64,000 nucleotides of DNA, taken from Flavobacterium marginilacus (GTDB taxonomy: Bacteria; Bacteroidota; Bacteroidia; Flavobacteriales; Flavobacteriaceae). The notes under the pieces are model-generated. The model was not told the origin of the DNA and searched no databases. It worked only from the letters and a program-made list of their open reading frames with translations. The translations under genes were made by a program, and so were the position numbers. Location of the stretch: the NCBI RefSeq assembly GCF_026870155.1, contig NZ_CP113975.1, positions 992,001-1,056,000 on the forward strand, read 5' to 3'. Positions within the stretch are counted from its first letter, which is position 1; every line of letters begins with the position of its first letter. This document shows, piece by piece, positions 52,733 to 61,628 of the stretch.

Positions 52733-53758
52733 ATGAATTTACTTCGAAAAATATTGTTCCCCTTTGCTGTTTTATATGGCTTTATTACTAGTGTTCGGAA
52801 TTTTCTATTTGATATTAGGTTTCTAAAATCATATTCTTTTAATTTACCAATTATAGCTGTGGGAAACCTTAGTGTCGGCGGAACAGGAAAAACACCTCAG
52901 ATTGAATATTTAATTCGGCTGCTTTCGGATAAATATAAAGTGGCGGCATTGAGCAGAGGTTACAAACGGCAGTCAGAAGGGTTTATTTTGGCAAATTCTG
53001 ATTCAAATGCCTTGGAATTGGGCGATGAACCATTTCAGTTTTATCAAAAATTCAATAACATTCAGGTGGCGGTCGATGCCAATAGAAAAAACGGAATCGA
53101 TCAGCTGCTTTCTCATTCAAATCCTCCAGAAGTCATTTTGTTAGATGATGCTTTTCAGCACCGGAAGGTAAAAGCGGGTTTTTATATTATGCTTACCGCT
53201 TATGGAGATTTGTATTGTGATGATTATATGCTGCCAACAGGAAATCTAAGAGAGAGCAGAAGCGGTGTAAAAAGAGCTGCTATTGTGGTTGTTACAAAAT
53301 GCCCTTCAGACCTTTCGAAAGAGAAGCAAAACACCATAAAAAAACAGCTGAATCTCTCTCCAAATCAAAGTTTGTTTTTTACCTTTATTGCTTATGATGA
53401 TGTCGTTTATTCGAATGAAAAGACGATAAAAGTAAGCGTAATTAAAAGCCGGGAAAAATTGCTTTTGGCAGGAATTGCAAAACCCGAGTCGTTTTTTGCT
53501 CATTTGATGCAAGGTAATGACGAATGCCTGACTTTTCCCGATCATCATCATTTTAGCGAAAGCGAATTACAGGAAATTAAGAAAAAAGCAGGCGATAAGA
53601 TTATTGTAACAACAGAAAAAGATTTTGTCCGATTGAAAGGAAGTATTTTGAGTGAACAGCTTTATTATCTGCCAATAAAAAGTTCGTTCCTTTCAGACGG
53701 AGATAATTTTGATGAAAATATTTTAAATTATGTGGGATCAAGTACAGGAAACCGTTAG
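52733..53758 (+). CDS. lpxK: Tetraacyldisaccharide 4'-kinase
   Basis: The 341-residue inner-membrane enzyme phosphorylates the lipid A disaccharide at position 4'. I set the start at MNLLRKILFPFA. The N-terminal membrane anchor is followed by Walker A (VGNLSVGGTGKTP), ALSRGYKR, DEPFQF and VILLDDAFQHRKVK. Length fits. Its last 29 bp overlap the start of punA in a different frame, so the two are tied. lpxK joins kdsD and lptB as lipopolysaccharide genes in the window. Confidence 0.95.
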   Translation: MNLLRKILFPFAVLYGFITSVRNFLFDIRFLKSYSFNLPIIAVGNLSVGGTGKTPQIEYLIRLLSDKYKVAALSRGYKRQSEGFILANSDSNALELGDEPFQFYQKFNNIQVAVDANRKNGIDQLLSHSNPPEVILLDDAFQHRKVKAGFYIMLTAYGDLYCDDYMLPTGNLRESRSGVKRAAIVVVTKCPSDLSKEKQNTIKKQLNLSPNQSLFFTFIAYDDVVYSNEKTIKVSVIKSREKLLLAGIAKPESFFAHLMQGNDECLTFPDHHHFSESELQEIKKKAGDKIIVTTEKDFVRLKGSILSEQLYYLPIKSSFLSDGDNFDENILNYVGSSTGNR

Positions 53759-54542
53759 TTTTATTAAAGAAAAAATAAATTTTACTCCAGAGTTTGGGAT
53801 TATTTTAGGATCAGGTTTGGGAGGTTTTACCAATGATATTGAGATTGAATATACATTGCCGTATGAGGAAATTCCAAATTTTCCAGTTTCTACGGTACAA
53901 GGGCATAAAGGAGCATTGGTTTTTGGTACAATTGGAAGTAAAAAAGTAGTTGCAATGCAGGGTCGATTTCACTTTTATGAAGGCTATTCGATGAAAGAAG
54001 TGACTTTTCCAGTACGGGTGATGAAATATTTAGGTGTGGAAAAATTAATTGTTTCCAATGCTTCAGGAGGAGTAAATCCAACTTATAAGGTCGGTTCGAT
54101 TGTGATCATTAAAGATCATATCAATTTTATGCCGGAGCATCCTTTGCGCGGAAAAAATGATGAGCGTTTTGGTCCAAGATTTGTGAATATGAGCCAGCCT
54201 TATTCTGTTGAAATGATTGCCAAAGCCAAAGCAATTGCAGAAGAATTAAACATAGAGGTTCAGGATGGGATTTACTTGGGGTTACAGGGACCAACATTTG
54301 AAACTCTTGCTGAATATAAAATGGTTAAAATTCTAGGTGCTGATTGTGTGGGAATGTCAACCGTTCCCGAAGTAATTGTGGCGCGTCATATGGAATTAGA
54401 AACCTTTGGTGTGTCTATTATTACTGATATGGGCGATGAGGGAAGTATATTGACAATTTCACACGATGAGGTTTTACAGGCGGCCAAAGAAGCCGAACCT
54501 AATCTGCGGATGTTAATTAAAGAGTTAATTGTAAACGGTTAA
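53730..54542 (+). CDS. punA: Purine nucleoside phosphorylase
   Basis: The 270-residue enzyme is a trimeric PNP of the PNP/MTAP family, cleaving purine nucleosides with phosphate for salvage. Motifs are GIILGSGLGGFTNDIE, the phosphate loop TVQGHKGALVFG, GRFHFYEGYSMKEVTFPVRV, VSNASGGVNP and the base-binding MSTVPEVIVARH. The start is inside the end of lpxK. It meets the histidine kinase gene in a 4-bp convergent overlap. Confidence 0.95.
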   Translation: MWDQVQETVSFIKEKINFTPEFGIILGSGLGGFTNDIEIEYTLPYEEIPNFPVSTVQGHKGALVFGTIGSKKVVAMQGRFHFYEGYSMKEVTFPVRVMKYLGVEKLIVSNASGGVNPTYKVGSIVIIKDHINFMPEHPLRGKNDERFGPRFVNMSQPYSVEMIAKAKAIAEELNIEVQDGIYLGLQGPTFETLAEYKMVKILGADCVGMSTVPEVIVARHMELETFGVSIITDMGDEGSILTISHDEVLQAAKEAEPNLRMLIKELIVNG

Positions 54543-56713
54543 GAATTGCTGAAATTTTGTGCAATCGTAGTGTAAAAATCTTCAGGGATAAAAGGTTTTG
54601 TAATTACATCTGTCATTCCAAAAGAGATTAGCATTTCTCTGTTTTCATTTAATGAAATAGCAGTCAAGGCAATAATAGGTGTTGAAGTGTCAAATTCTCT
54701 GATCTGCTGTGTTGCAATAGTGCCGTTTATTCCCAATAAATGTACATCCATTAAGACTAAATCGTAAGTATTATTTTTTAATACTTGAATAGCTTCTTCT
54801 CCATTGTCCAAAATGGTGCATTCCATGTCTTTTCTTGAAAGCATTTTTTTGGTTATCATTTGGTTGATTTTATTGTCTTCAACTAATAATATTTTTTTGT
54901 TTTTAAATATTTCGGGATCGTAATTTTTAATTTTGGATTTAATTTGAATAGGTTTTGGGTCTTTTTTAAAATTCAGTTCAAATGAAAATGTTGAACCTTT
55001 ACCGACAGTGCTTTTCAATAGGATGCGCCCGCCTAAAATGCGGACAAGTTTTTTTACAATAGTCAATCCTAGTCCTGTTCCTCCAAACTTTCTATTGATT
55101 TCGACTGATCCCTGCGAAAAACTTTTGAAAACCGTTTTTAATTTGTCTTCAGGAATTCCAATACCGGTATCAACAATCTGAAAATAGATAGCTGCATTTT
55201 CATTTGTATAATTTCTTAAACGCGCAATAACACTGACCGTGCCATTGTTCGTGAATTTTAAAGCGTTGTTAATTAGATTCATGAAAATCTGAGATAATTT
55301 CGTTGGGTCTCCAATTAAATTTTCAGGAATAGCAGGGTCAATTTTAAGTATGAATTTATTGTTGTTTATAGTAGCTATTTCTTTAAGAGAATTTTGAATG
55401 TCTATTAATAACTGCTTAAGATTAAAGCTGATGTACTCAATTTCTAATTTGTTGGAATCAATTTTGTTAATTTCTAAGATGTCATTAATAAAATTAGTTA
55501 AGTAATTTCCCGAAAACTGTAATGACTTTAAGTAGTGCATTTGTGTTTTTTTAGGGTTTTCTTCTAATAATAAATGGGTTATTCCGTTAATTGCGTTCAA
55601 AGGCGTTCGGAGTTCGTGGCTCACAGTTGATAAAAATTCAGATCGGGCTTTTGAGGCTTCTTCAGCTTTGTTTTTGGCAGCAATCAATTCATTGTTTTTT
55701 TCTTTCAGTAATGAATTGGTCTGATTACGTATAATATTGTTTTTGTACAATGATAAACTCAGCAGAGAAAGAATAGAAATTATAGCAATGGCTAATATGC
55801 TGATGAGTCTGGAGAATTTATTGTTTTTTTCTTGTTCTTTTTTCTCTTTTTCTTTTTGTAATTTATCGCTAATCCGTTGAGACTCTTTAAAAGCTTCATA
55901 ATCGTTAATGCCTAATTTTTCGTCATTTGCAAGAGTAATGCTTTCTTTTAAATTCAGATATTTTTTTAAATAAGTATAGGCGGCGGTTTTGTCTAACAGT
56001 TTGTCGTAAGTCGTGCTTATGGCGAACAGAATATTTGACTGCTGGTTAAGGTTTTTTTCTTTTTTGTTTAATTCCAGTGCTTTGCTGAAATAATTTAAAG
56101 CCAGATTATAACGCTTCTTTTCGGCCTCAATAATTCCTGTCTGATATAAGGCTTCTGTTTTTGTGAAAATACTGCTTTGGGGTTTGGCAATAATGGACGT
56201 GAAGATGGACGATGCTAAGGAAGTATTGTTTTTATGTTTTGAGAGTATCCCTTTTTGCAGATTGATTTGGTCTGTATATTCTTTAAGATTTAGTTTTTTT
56301 TGAATTTCTTCAGCTTTTAGAATACTGCTTTCAGCGAGAGTATATTTCTTTTTTTCTATATAAGCCAGTCCGAGATAATAATAGGCTTCTGCTGTTTCTT
56401 TGGAAGGTTTTTCAGAAATAGTATTGAGTATTGTGATGCTCTTGCTGAAAACTTCGATAGCGTCATTTTGAAGTTTTAGATCGAAATAAATTTTTCCTAA
56501 CTTTAAAGTCTGATTAGCTTCGGCTTTGATTTTATTGGTCTTCCTGCAATAATTGATTGACTTTTGAGTGTATAATAAAACTTCTTTGTAATTATTTTCT
56601 TTTTCATTGTCAGCTATCAGTTTTGAGTAATAGGCAACACTGTCTATAGGCGCTTTTTTTTGCGGATATAGTTGTGTTTGAATAAAAAATAATAATAGTA
56701 AAAAGTACTTCAT
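54539..56713 (-). CDS. TPR hybrid sensor histidine kinase
   Basis: The 724-residue protein has a signal peptide or anchor at the start, about six TPRs (residues 25-285) in the periplasm, a membrane segment (about 300-322) and a coiled linker. Then come a HisKA domain with the phospho-His (FLSTVSHELRTPLNAIN), a HATPase domain (NLINNALKFT, DTGIGIPED, GGTGLGLTI), and a receiver (ILLVEDNKINQ, phospho-Asp in LVLMDVHLLG). No DNA-binding output or separate regulator is adjacent, so its phosphorelay partner is unknown. TPRs may sense protein or envelope state. Confidence 0.93.
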   Translation of the reverse strand: MKYFLLLLFFIQTQLYPQKKAPIDSVAYYSKLIADNEKENNYKEVLLYTQKSINYCRKTNKIKAEANQTLKLGKIYFDLKLQNDAIEVFSKSITILNTISEKPSKETAEAYYYLGLAYIEKKKYTLAESSILKAEEIQKKLNLKEYTDQINLQKGILSKHKNNTSLASSIFTSIIAKPQSSIFTKTEALYQTGIIEAEKKRYNLALNYFSKALELNKKEKNLNQQSNILFAISTTYDKLLDKTAAYTYLKKYLNLKESITLANDEKLGINDYEAFKESQRISDKLQKEKEKKEQEKNNKFSRLISILAIAIISILSLLSLSLYKNNIIRNQTNSLLKEKNNELIAAKNKAEEASKARSEFLSTVSHELRTPLNAINGITHLLLEENPKKTQMHYLKSLQFSGNYLTNFINDILEINKIDSNKLEIEYISFNLKQLLIDIQNSLKEIATINNNKFILKIDPAIPENLIGDPTKLSQIFMNLINNALKFTNNGTVSVIARLRNYTNENAAIYFQIVDTGIGIPEDKLKTVFKSFSQGSVEINRKFGGTGLGLTIVKKLVRILGGRILLKSTVGKGSTFSFELNFKKDPKPIQIKSKIKNYDPEIFKNKKILLVEDNKINQMITKKMLSRKDMECTILDNGEEAIQVLKNNTYDLVLMDVHLLGINGTIATQQIREFDTSTPIIALTAISLNENREMLISFGMTDVITKPFIPEDFYTTIAQNFSNS

Positions 56714-56783
56714 GGGTTGCTATTTATGGATATGCCTTATCTTTTCATAGTAACTCGTAGGTTATTACTTGTATTTTATGTGT

Positions 56784-57794
56784 TCAATTTGTGTTTTTAT
56801 TAGAATTCAATAATAAAATTAAATCAATGATCCGGGAAGAATAACCAATTTCATTATCATACCAGCCTACAACTTTTACCATCTTATCGATTACTGATGT
56901 AAGCTGAGAGTCAAATATACATGAATTTTTGTTGCCAATTACATCTACAGATACAATTGGATCTTCGGTGTATTCTAAAATGCCTTTTAAATTGGTCTTT
57001 GATGCTAGTTTAAAAGCATTGTTTATCTCTTCAATGGTAACAGTCTGTTTTACATTAAATGTTATATCGGTCAAAGAACCATCTGGTACAGGGACACGAA
57101 TGCCGCATCCTCCCATTTTGCCGTCAAGTGATTTGAAAATTTTGGTCAAAGCTTTTGCAGCGCCGGTTGTTGTCGGAACAATCGATTGGCTTGCTCCTCT
57201 GGCTCTTCGTAAATCTTTGTGAGGCTGATCATGTAAGCTTTGATCAGTTGTAAAGGAATGAATTGTTGTGATGTAAGCTTGTTCTATGCCGCATAATTCC
57301 TCTATAACTTTAATCATAGGGGCAGCATTGTTAGTAGTACAGCTGGCATTGGATATAATCGTTTCGGTTCCGTCAAGAATTGATTCATTAACGCCTAATA
57401 CAACTGTTTTTATGCTGTCAACTTCAGCTGGAGCAGAAAGAATCACTCTTTTGGCTCCAGCTAAAACATGAGCATTTATTTCATCAAAAGTTTTATATTT
57501 TCCAGTAGATTCTATAACAAAATCGATGTCAGTACTTTTCCAGTCTAAGTTTGAAATATTTTTTTCATGAAAAAATAAAAAATGTTTTCCGTCAACTTCA
57601 ATCCCTTTTTCATCATAGCTTACTGCAAATGGCAAAACACCGTGAATACTATCGTATTTTACTAAGTGAGACATGGTTTTTTTATCGGCAATGTCATTGA
57701 TAGCAACTACTTCAATAGCAGGGTGGTTTAAAAGAAGGCGGAATAAATTTCTTCCAATTCTTCCAAAACCATTAATAGCGATTCTTGTTTTCAA
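56784..57794 (-). CDS. gap: Glyceraldehyde-3-phosphate dehydrogenase
   Basis: The 336-residue enzyme oxidises glyceraldehyde-3-phosphate in glycolysis or the reverse. It has the Rossmann opening INGFGRIGRNLFRLL, the Asp in AINDIAD favouring NAD, and active-site Cys in ISNASCTTNNAAP. The downstream IHSFTTDQSLHDQPHKDLRRARGAS resembles the Gap2/GapB-type branch rather than the E. coli GapA sequence. Flavobacteria often carry a second GAPDH, so this may be one of two. Confidence 0.93.
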   Translation of the reverse strand: MKTRIAINGFGRIGRNLFRLLLNHPAIEVVAINDIADKKTMSHLVKYDSIHGVLPFAVSYDEKGIEVDGKHFLFFHEKNISNLDWKSTDIDFVIESTGKYKTFDEINAHVLAGAKRVILSAPAEVDSIKTVVLGVNESILDGTETIISNASCTTNNAAPMIKVIEELCGIEQAYITTIHSFTTDQSLHDQPHKDLRRARGASQSIVPTTTGAAKALTKIFKSLDGKMGGCGIRVPVPDGSLTDITFNVKQTVTIEEINNAFKLASKTNLKGILEYTEDPIVSVDVIGNKNSCIFDSQLTSVIDKMVKVVGWYDNEIGYSSRIIDLILLLNSNKNTN

Positions 57795-57878
57795 GTTTAA
57801 ATTCTTTAACCGTTTAACTGTTTCATTGGCTGAACAATTAAACGATTCACCGATTAAACGTTCTGCCGAATAAACAAT
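57795..57878. repeat. ATTAAACG repeats between gap and lipA
   Basis: ATTAAACG occurs twice 16 bp apart (57838 and 57854), with the inverted form CGTTTAA at 57812. They could be short operator half-sites or a dispersed intergenic repeat. Confidence 0.35.
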
Positions 57879-58778
57879 TTATAAAATATGTTTTTGCGCT
57901 TTGTATGAAGATCGGACTAATGCACCGCTTTCGACATGACGGAAACCCAGTTCCAATCCGAATTTTTCATATACCTTGAATTGATCCGGCGTGATGAATT
58001 CTTTTACAGGAAGGTGTTTTTTGCTAGGCTGTAAATATTGTCCAATAGTGATGATGTCCACATTTGCGGCACGCAGATCACGCATGGTTTGAAAAACTTC
58101 TTCTTCTTTTTCGCCAAGACCAAGCATAATTCCAGACTTTGTTCTGTTGATGCCTTTTTCTTTAAGGTATCTCAAAACTTCCATACTTCGGTCGTATTTA
58201 GCTTGGATGCGCACTTCGCGGGTCAGTCTTCTGACAGTTTCTATGTTATGCGAAACCACTTCAGGGTTGGCTTCTATGATGCGGTCAATGTTTCTTTCGA
58301 TGCCTTGAAAGTCAGGAATCAAGGTTTCCAAAGTTGTATTTGGATTCATTCTGCGGATGGCTTTTACAGTTTCAATCCATATAATCGAGCCTCCGTCTTT
58401 CAAATCATCTCTGTCAACGCTTGTGATAACAGCGTGTTTTATATTCATTATTTTGATAGAACGGGCTACTTTTTCAGGCTCATCCCAATCTACAGTTTCG
58501 GGTCTGCCGGTTTTTACGCCGCAAAAACCGCAGGAACGTGTACAGATATTTCCAAGTATCATAAATGTTGCAGTTCCTTCTCCCCAGCATTCTCCCATGT
58601 TTGGACAGCTGCCAGAAGTACATATAGTATTTAAGCTGTATTTGTCAACTAAACCGCGAAGTTCAGTATATTTTTTTCCTATTGGCAGTTTTACCCTTAA
58701 CCATTTTGGTTTAGCTGTACCCGCTTCGGCACCGTCTTTGGCTGCAGCTGGTAATGTATTATCTAAAACAGTTTCCAT
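57879..58778 (-). CDS. lipA: Lipoyl synthase
   Basis: The 299-residue radical-SAM enzyme inserts sulfur atoms into octanoyl groups to make lipoate. The auxiliary cluster cysteines are in [13 protein letters not shown], the radical-SAM cluster in [10 protein letters not shown], and the closing SGALVRSSY motif gives the conserved Arg-Ser-Ser. The product starts [10 protein letters not shown]. The gap gene follows 84 bp downstream. Confidence 0.96.
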   Translation of the reverse strand: METVLDNTLPAAAKDGAEAGTAKPKWLRVKLPIGKKYTELRGLVDKYSLNTICTSGSCPNMGECWGEGTATFMILGNICTRSCGFCGVKTGRPETVDWDEPEKVARSIKIMNIKHAVITSVDRDDLKDGGSIIWIETVKAIRRMNPNTTLETLIPDFQGIERNIDRIIEANPEVVSHNIETVRRLTREVRIQAKYDRSMEVLRYLKEKGINRTKSGIMLGLGEKEEEVFQTMRDLRAANVDIITIGQYLQPSKKHLPVKEFITPDQFKVYEKFGLELGFRHVESGALVRSSYKAQKHIL

Positions 58779-58796
58779 ATTTTAATTTTCAGACTG

Positions 58797-58804
58797 CAAA
58801 GATA
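58797..58804 (-). promoter_or_regulatory. -7 box of lipA
   Basis: The plus strand reads CAAAGATA, i.e. TATCTTTG on the minus strand, 18 bp before the lipA ATG. Confidence 0.6.
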
Positions 58805-58991
58805 AGGAATGTAGTTTTAGAATTAAGGTTCCATTTTTATGAATTTTGACAAAACTTGTTGTGCTGTCAGCTCTGTTTTTTAATTCTAACTTTTAAAAAA
58901 AGAAAAGACAGATAAAGGCGGATTTAGATATTTACGACATTAAATTTAAATATTTAAATAATTCGGGATTCCGTTGTTTTTAAAGTTGTAG

Positions 58992-58999
58992 TATATTTG
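58992..58999 (+). promoter_or_regulatory. -7 box (TATATTTG) of the M48 protease gene
   Basis: TATATTTG fits TAnnTTTG and lies 24 bp before the chosen ATG at 59024. It shows the earlier in-frame TTG (58997) cannot be the start. Confidence 0.65.
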
Positions 59000-59023
59000 T
59001 ACACTCAATTAAATATAAAAAAA

Positions 59024-59890
59024 ATGAACACTAAAACATTACTATCAGGTGCATTAGTTATTTTGTTTGGGCTGTCTAAGGTTCAGGCTCAAATTAATTT
59101 TGGAGAAAAAGCATTAGGAGCAGTTCAAAAAGGAATTACAGCATTCACTTTTACTGATGCCGATGCAGCAGCTTTATCCAAACCAGCGGTCGATAAAATG
59201 GATGCCGAAAATAAAGTAGCACCGGCAACAGATCCTTACGCAATTCGTTTGGCTAGAGTTTTTGGAAAATATACGAAAGGGGAGTTTTATACATTAAATT
59301 ATAAAGTATATTTAACCAAAGATGTTAATGCATTTGCTACTGCAGATGGAAGCGTACGTGTTTTTTCGGGATTGATGGATATAATGGATGATAATGAGCT
59401 GATAGCGGTTATTGGACACGAAATTGGACATGTTCATAATCATGATTCGAGAGATGCTATGAAAGCGCTGTATCAAAAAGAAGCGTTGATCGATGCGGCA
59501 TCTTCGCAGTCTGTTAAAGTTGCAGCTGTTACTGACAGCCAGCTGGCTAAAATTGGAAGTGCAATGATTGACAGCAAATACAGCCGTAAACAAGAATCAG
59601 AGGCCGATTTATTTGCTTATGATTTTATGAAAAAAAACGGCTATGATGTAAATGCCGAGGAATCTGCATTTAGAATATTGGCAAAAATGAGTGAAGGTGC
59701 TGAAAGTTCTTTCATCGATCAGATGATGAGTTCACATCCTGATTCTAAACTAAGAGCTGATACTGCTAAAGCAAGAGCTGAAAAAGATGGTTTGTATAAG
59801 CTGTATGTGCAAAAACCAATTGTCAATACTATTCCAAAGAAAACAGTAACTACGACTAAAAAGAAAACGACAACAGCTAAAAAGAAATAA
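59024..59890 (+). CDS. M48-family metalloprotease, exported
   Basis: The 288-residue product has a signal peptide ending VQAQ. The zinc-binding HEIGH (IGHEIGHVHNHDSR) is followed by the third ligand Glu in KQESEADLFAYDFM, as in LoiP/BepA-type M48 enzymes. These act in outer-membrane protein quality control. The C-terminal 17 residues are a Lys/Thr-only-like tail (KKTVTTTKKKTTTAKKK), of unknown purpose. The gene has its own promoter and a strong terminator. Confidence 0.9.
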   Translation: MNTKTLLSGALVILFGLSKVQAQINFGEKALGAVQKGITAFTFTDADAAALSKPAVDKMDAENKVAPATDPYAIRLARVFGKYTKGEFYTLNYKVYLTKDVNAFATADGSVRVFSGLMDIMDDNELIAVIGHEIGHVHNHDSRDAMKALYQKEALIDAASSQSVKVAAVTDSQLAKIGSAMIDSKYSRKQESEADLFAYDFMKKNGYDVNAEESAFRILAKMSEGAESSFIDQMMSSHPDSKLRADTAKARAEKDGLYKLYVQKPIVNTIPKKTVTTTKKKTTTAKKK

Positions 59891-59912
59891 TAAATCTTAG
59901 AAGTTTAGAACA

Positions 59913-59957
59913 AAAAAAGAGAAAGCTGAATTATTGTCATTCAGCTTTCTCTTTTTT
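59913..59957. terminator. Bidirectional terminator between M48 protease and tonB
   Basis: An 18-bp perfect stem AAAAAAGAGAAAGCTGAA/TTCAGCTTTCTCTTTTTT with a 9-nt loop lies between convergent genes. Confidence 0.9.
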
Positions 59958-59969
59958 ATTGGTTAAAAT

Positions 59970-60797
59970 TTAATTTGTTTGAATTGTTATTGGCAGGTTG
60001 TAAGAAGTTCGTACTGCTTTACCGTCAAGAATTCCTGGACTCCATTTGGTTTTTAATGATTTTAAAACGCGGATTGCTTCTGTTCCTAATCCGTAACCAG
60101 GATCTTTTAATACTTTAATGTCTGTCATGCTTCCGTCTTTCTCAATAACAAAAGAAACACTCACACGGATAACCATTTCGCTGTCCAGCTCTGGTTTTTC
60201 AAAATTATTGCCAACATAGGTATAAAACTTGTTGATTCCTCCTGGGAATTCAGGTTTTTTATCCAGTACTGCACTATTCAAAATTGCATTTGTAGGTATG
60301 CTGGGGGTTTCGGCTCCTGTACCTGCAGGGTTTCCTGTGCCTACGCCTGTTCCGCCTGGAATTGCAGTACTGTTGTCAGTAGTGTTTTTGAGCTGTTCAT
60401 TGGTGGCAATTGGCTCTATCGTTGCTTCTGTAGAGTGTGTAATTATAGGGTTAATCAGCTGTTGATCGGTATTAATGTTTTGTGCAATTGGTTCTTCAAC
60501 TGCAGGCATAGCAGCTTCTTCCGGTTTTGTTTCATTTGGTACAATAGGATCAACAAGGTCTACGACAACTATCGGTGGTAAGTCTGGGACTATATTAGTA
60601 ATCGGGTTTCCTGGATTCAGATGATTATAAATTATCGGAATACTTATTGCAGCTGTCAATAGCGATACTCCCATGAAGAGTGCAAAAAAGGTTGTTTTAG
60701 TGTTTTCCTGACGTAAATGATACGCGCCGTATTCTTTGTTTCTGTTTTCGAATACGATGTCAGTCCAGCTTGTTTCGTAGAGGTTTAATTTAGACAT
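59970..60797 (-). CDS. TonB-type energy transducer
   Basis: The 275-residue protein starts with the flavobacterial TonB opening (YETSWTDIVFENRNKEYGAYHLRQ), one membrane segment (about residues 37-56), a Pro/Thr/Glu-rich periplasmic linker and a C-terminal TonB domain (GINKFYTYVGNNFEKPELDSE, KDPGYGLGTEAIRVLKSLKTKWSPGILDGKAVRTSYNLPI). It links the proton-driven ExbBD complex to TonB-dependent receptors such as the two in this window. ExbB and ExbD are not nearby. Confidence 0.9.
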   Translation of the reverse strand: MSKLNLYETSWTDIVFENRNKEYGAYHLRQENTKTTFFALFMGVSLLTAAISIPIIYNHLNPGNPITNIVPDLPPIVVVDLVDPIVPNETKPEEAAMPAVEEPIAQNINTDQQLINPIITHSTEATIEPIATNEQLKNTTDNSTAIPGGTGVGTGNPAGTGAETPSIPTNAILNSAVLDKKPEFPGGINKFYTYVGNNFEKPELDSEMVIRVSVSFVIEKDGSMTDIKVLKDPGYGLGTEAIRVLKSLKTKWSPGILDGKAVRTSYNLPITIQTN

Positions 60798-61076
60798 AAT
60801 TTATGGATTTAATGGTTAAAGTAGAGATTAAATCATAAGCTAAAGGAGGTTTTTGTTTCTAACGCAAATAACAGGAATTTTAGTATGTGTGAATGTGATT
60901 ATTTTTAATAAAGTTGTTAAATAGGTATCGCTGTAAGTAAATATAGTAATATTTATTGAATATAACTATTGTTTTTTAACAAATTAATTCTGTTAATGTG
61001 AATTAATCTGAAGTCTTATAATGGAAGGGAGTAAAGTATTTTTGGGATAAAAATTCAGTAAACTATTTTGGTAAAA

Positions 61077-61628
61077 TTACCTTCTGTTCTGAATAATTTC
61101 TGAAAGTAATTTTTTGGCACGAAGCAGTTTGATTTTTACATTGCTCAAAGGTTCGTCAATTTTGTTCGCAATTTCCTGATAACTCATTTCCTGAAAATAG
61201 CGCAGTTGAATTACCTCCTGATAATGAGGTTTCAGTTCTTTGATAAACCGCAATAGCTGTGACAGATTCTGCTCGGTAATTAATACATCTTCTGCCGATG
61301 GAGTAGTATCGGCAACATTATAGGCAGTCTGGTCTTCTTCGTCGGTAATTTCAATAAAAAGGCTCGATTTTTTTTTGCGGATCAAATCAATATGAACATT
61401 TTTTGCAATAGAAATTAACCAAGTGTTAAATTGGAATTCTGGGTTGTATGTAGCTATTTTATCAAAGGCTTTAGAGAAAGTTTCAATGGTAATGTCTTCG
61501 GCTGTGGTTTCGTTTTCGGTTCGTTTCAGCATAAAACCGTAGACTTCATTCCAGTAGTAATCCAATAGAAAAGTAAAGGCAACCTGGTTTCCTTTCTTAG
61601 CTTTTTCTATTTGTTTGCTTATTTCCAA
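61077..61628 (-). CDS. ECF-type RNA polymerase sigma factor
   Basis: The 183-residue sigma-70 family protein has region 2 (YWNEVYGFMLKRTENETTAEDITIETFSKAFDKI, then FNTWLISIAKNVHIDLIRKKK) and region 4 (ELKPHYQEVIQLRYFQEMSYQEIANKIDEPLSNVKIKLLRAKKLL). No anti-sigma factor gene follows. Its ATG overlaps the end of the glycosyltransferase gene by 10 bp, so translation may be coupled. It could guide transcription in response to envelope stress. Confidence 0.9.
   Translation of the reverse strand: MEISKQIEKAKKGNQVAFTFLLDYYWNEVYGFMLKRTENETTAEDITIETFSKAFDKIATYNPEFQFNTWLISIAKNVHIDLIRKKKSSLFIEITDEEDQTAYNVADTTPSAEDVLITEQNLSQLLRFIKELKPHYQEVIQLRYFQEMSYQEIANKIDEPLSNVKIKLLRAKKLLSEIIQNRR

Noticed and set aside
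58038..58634. A 198-residue open frame antisense to lipA
   Set aside because: It lies entirely within the well-supported lipA gene, has no promoter or family match, and its Ser/Phe/His-rich sequence is typical of a shadow frame of a conserved gene.
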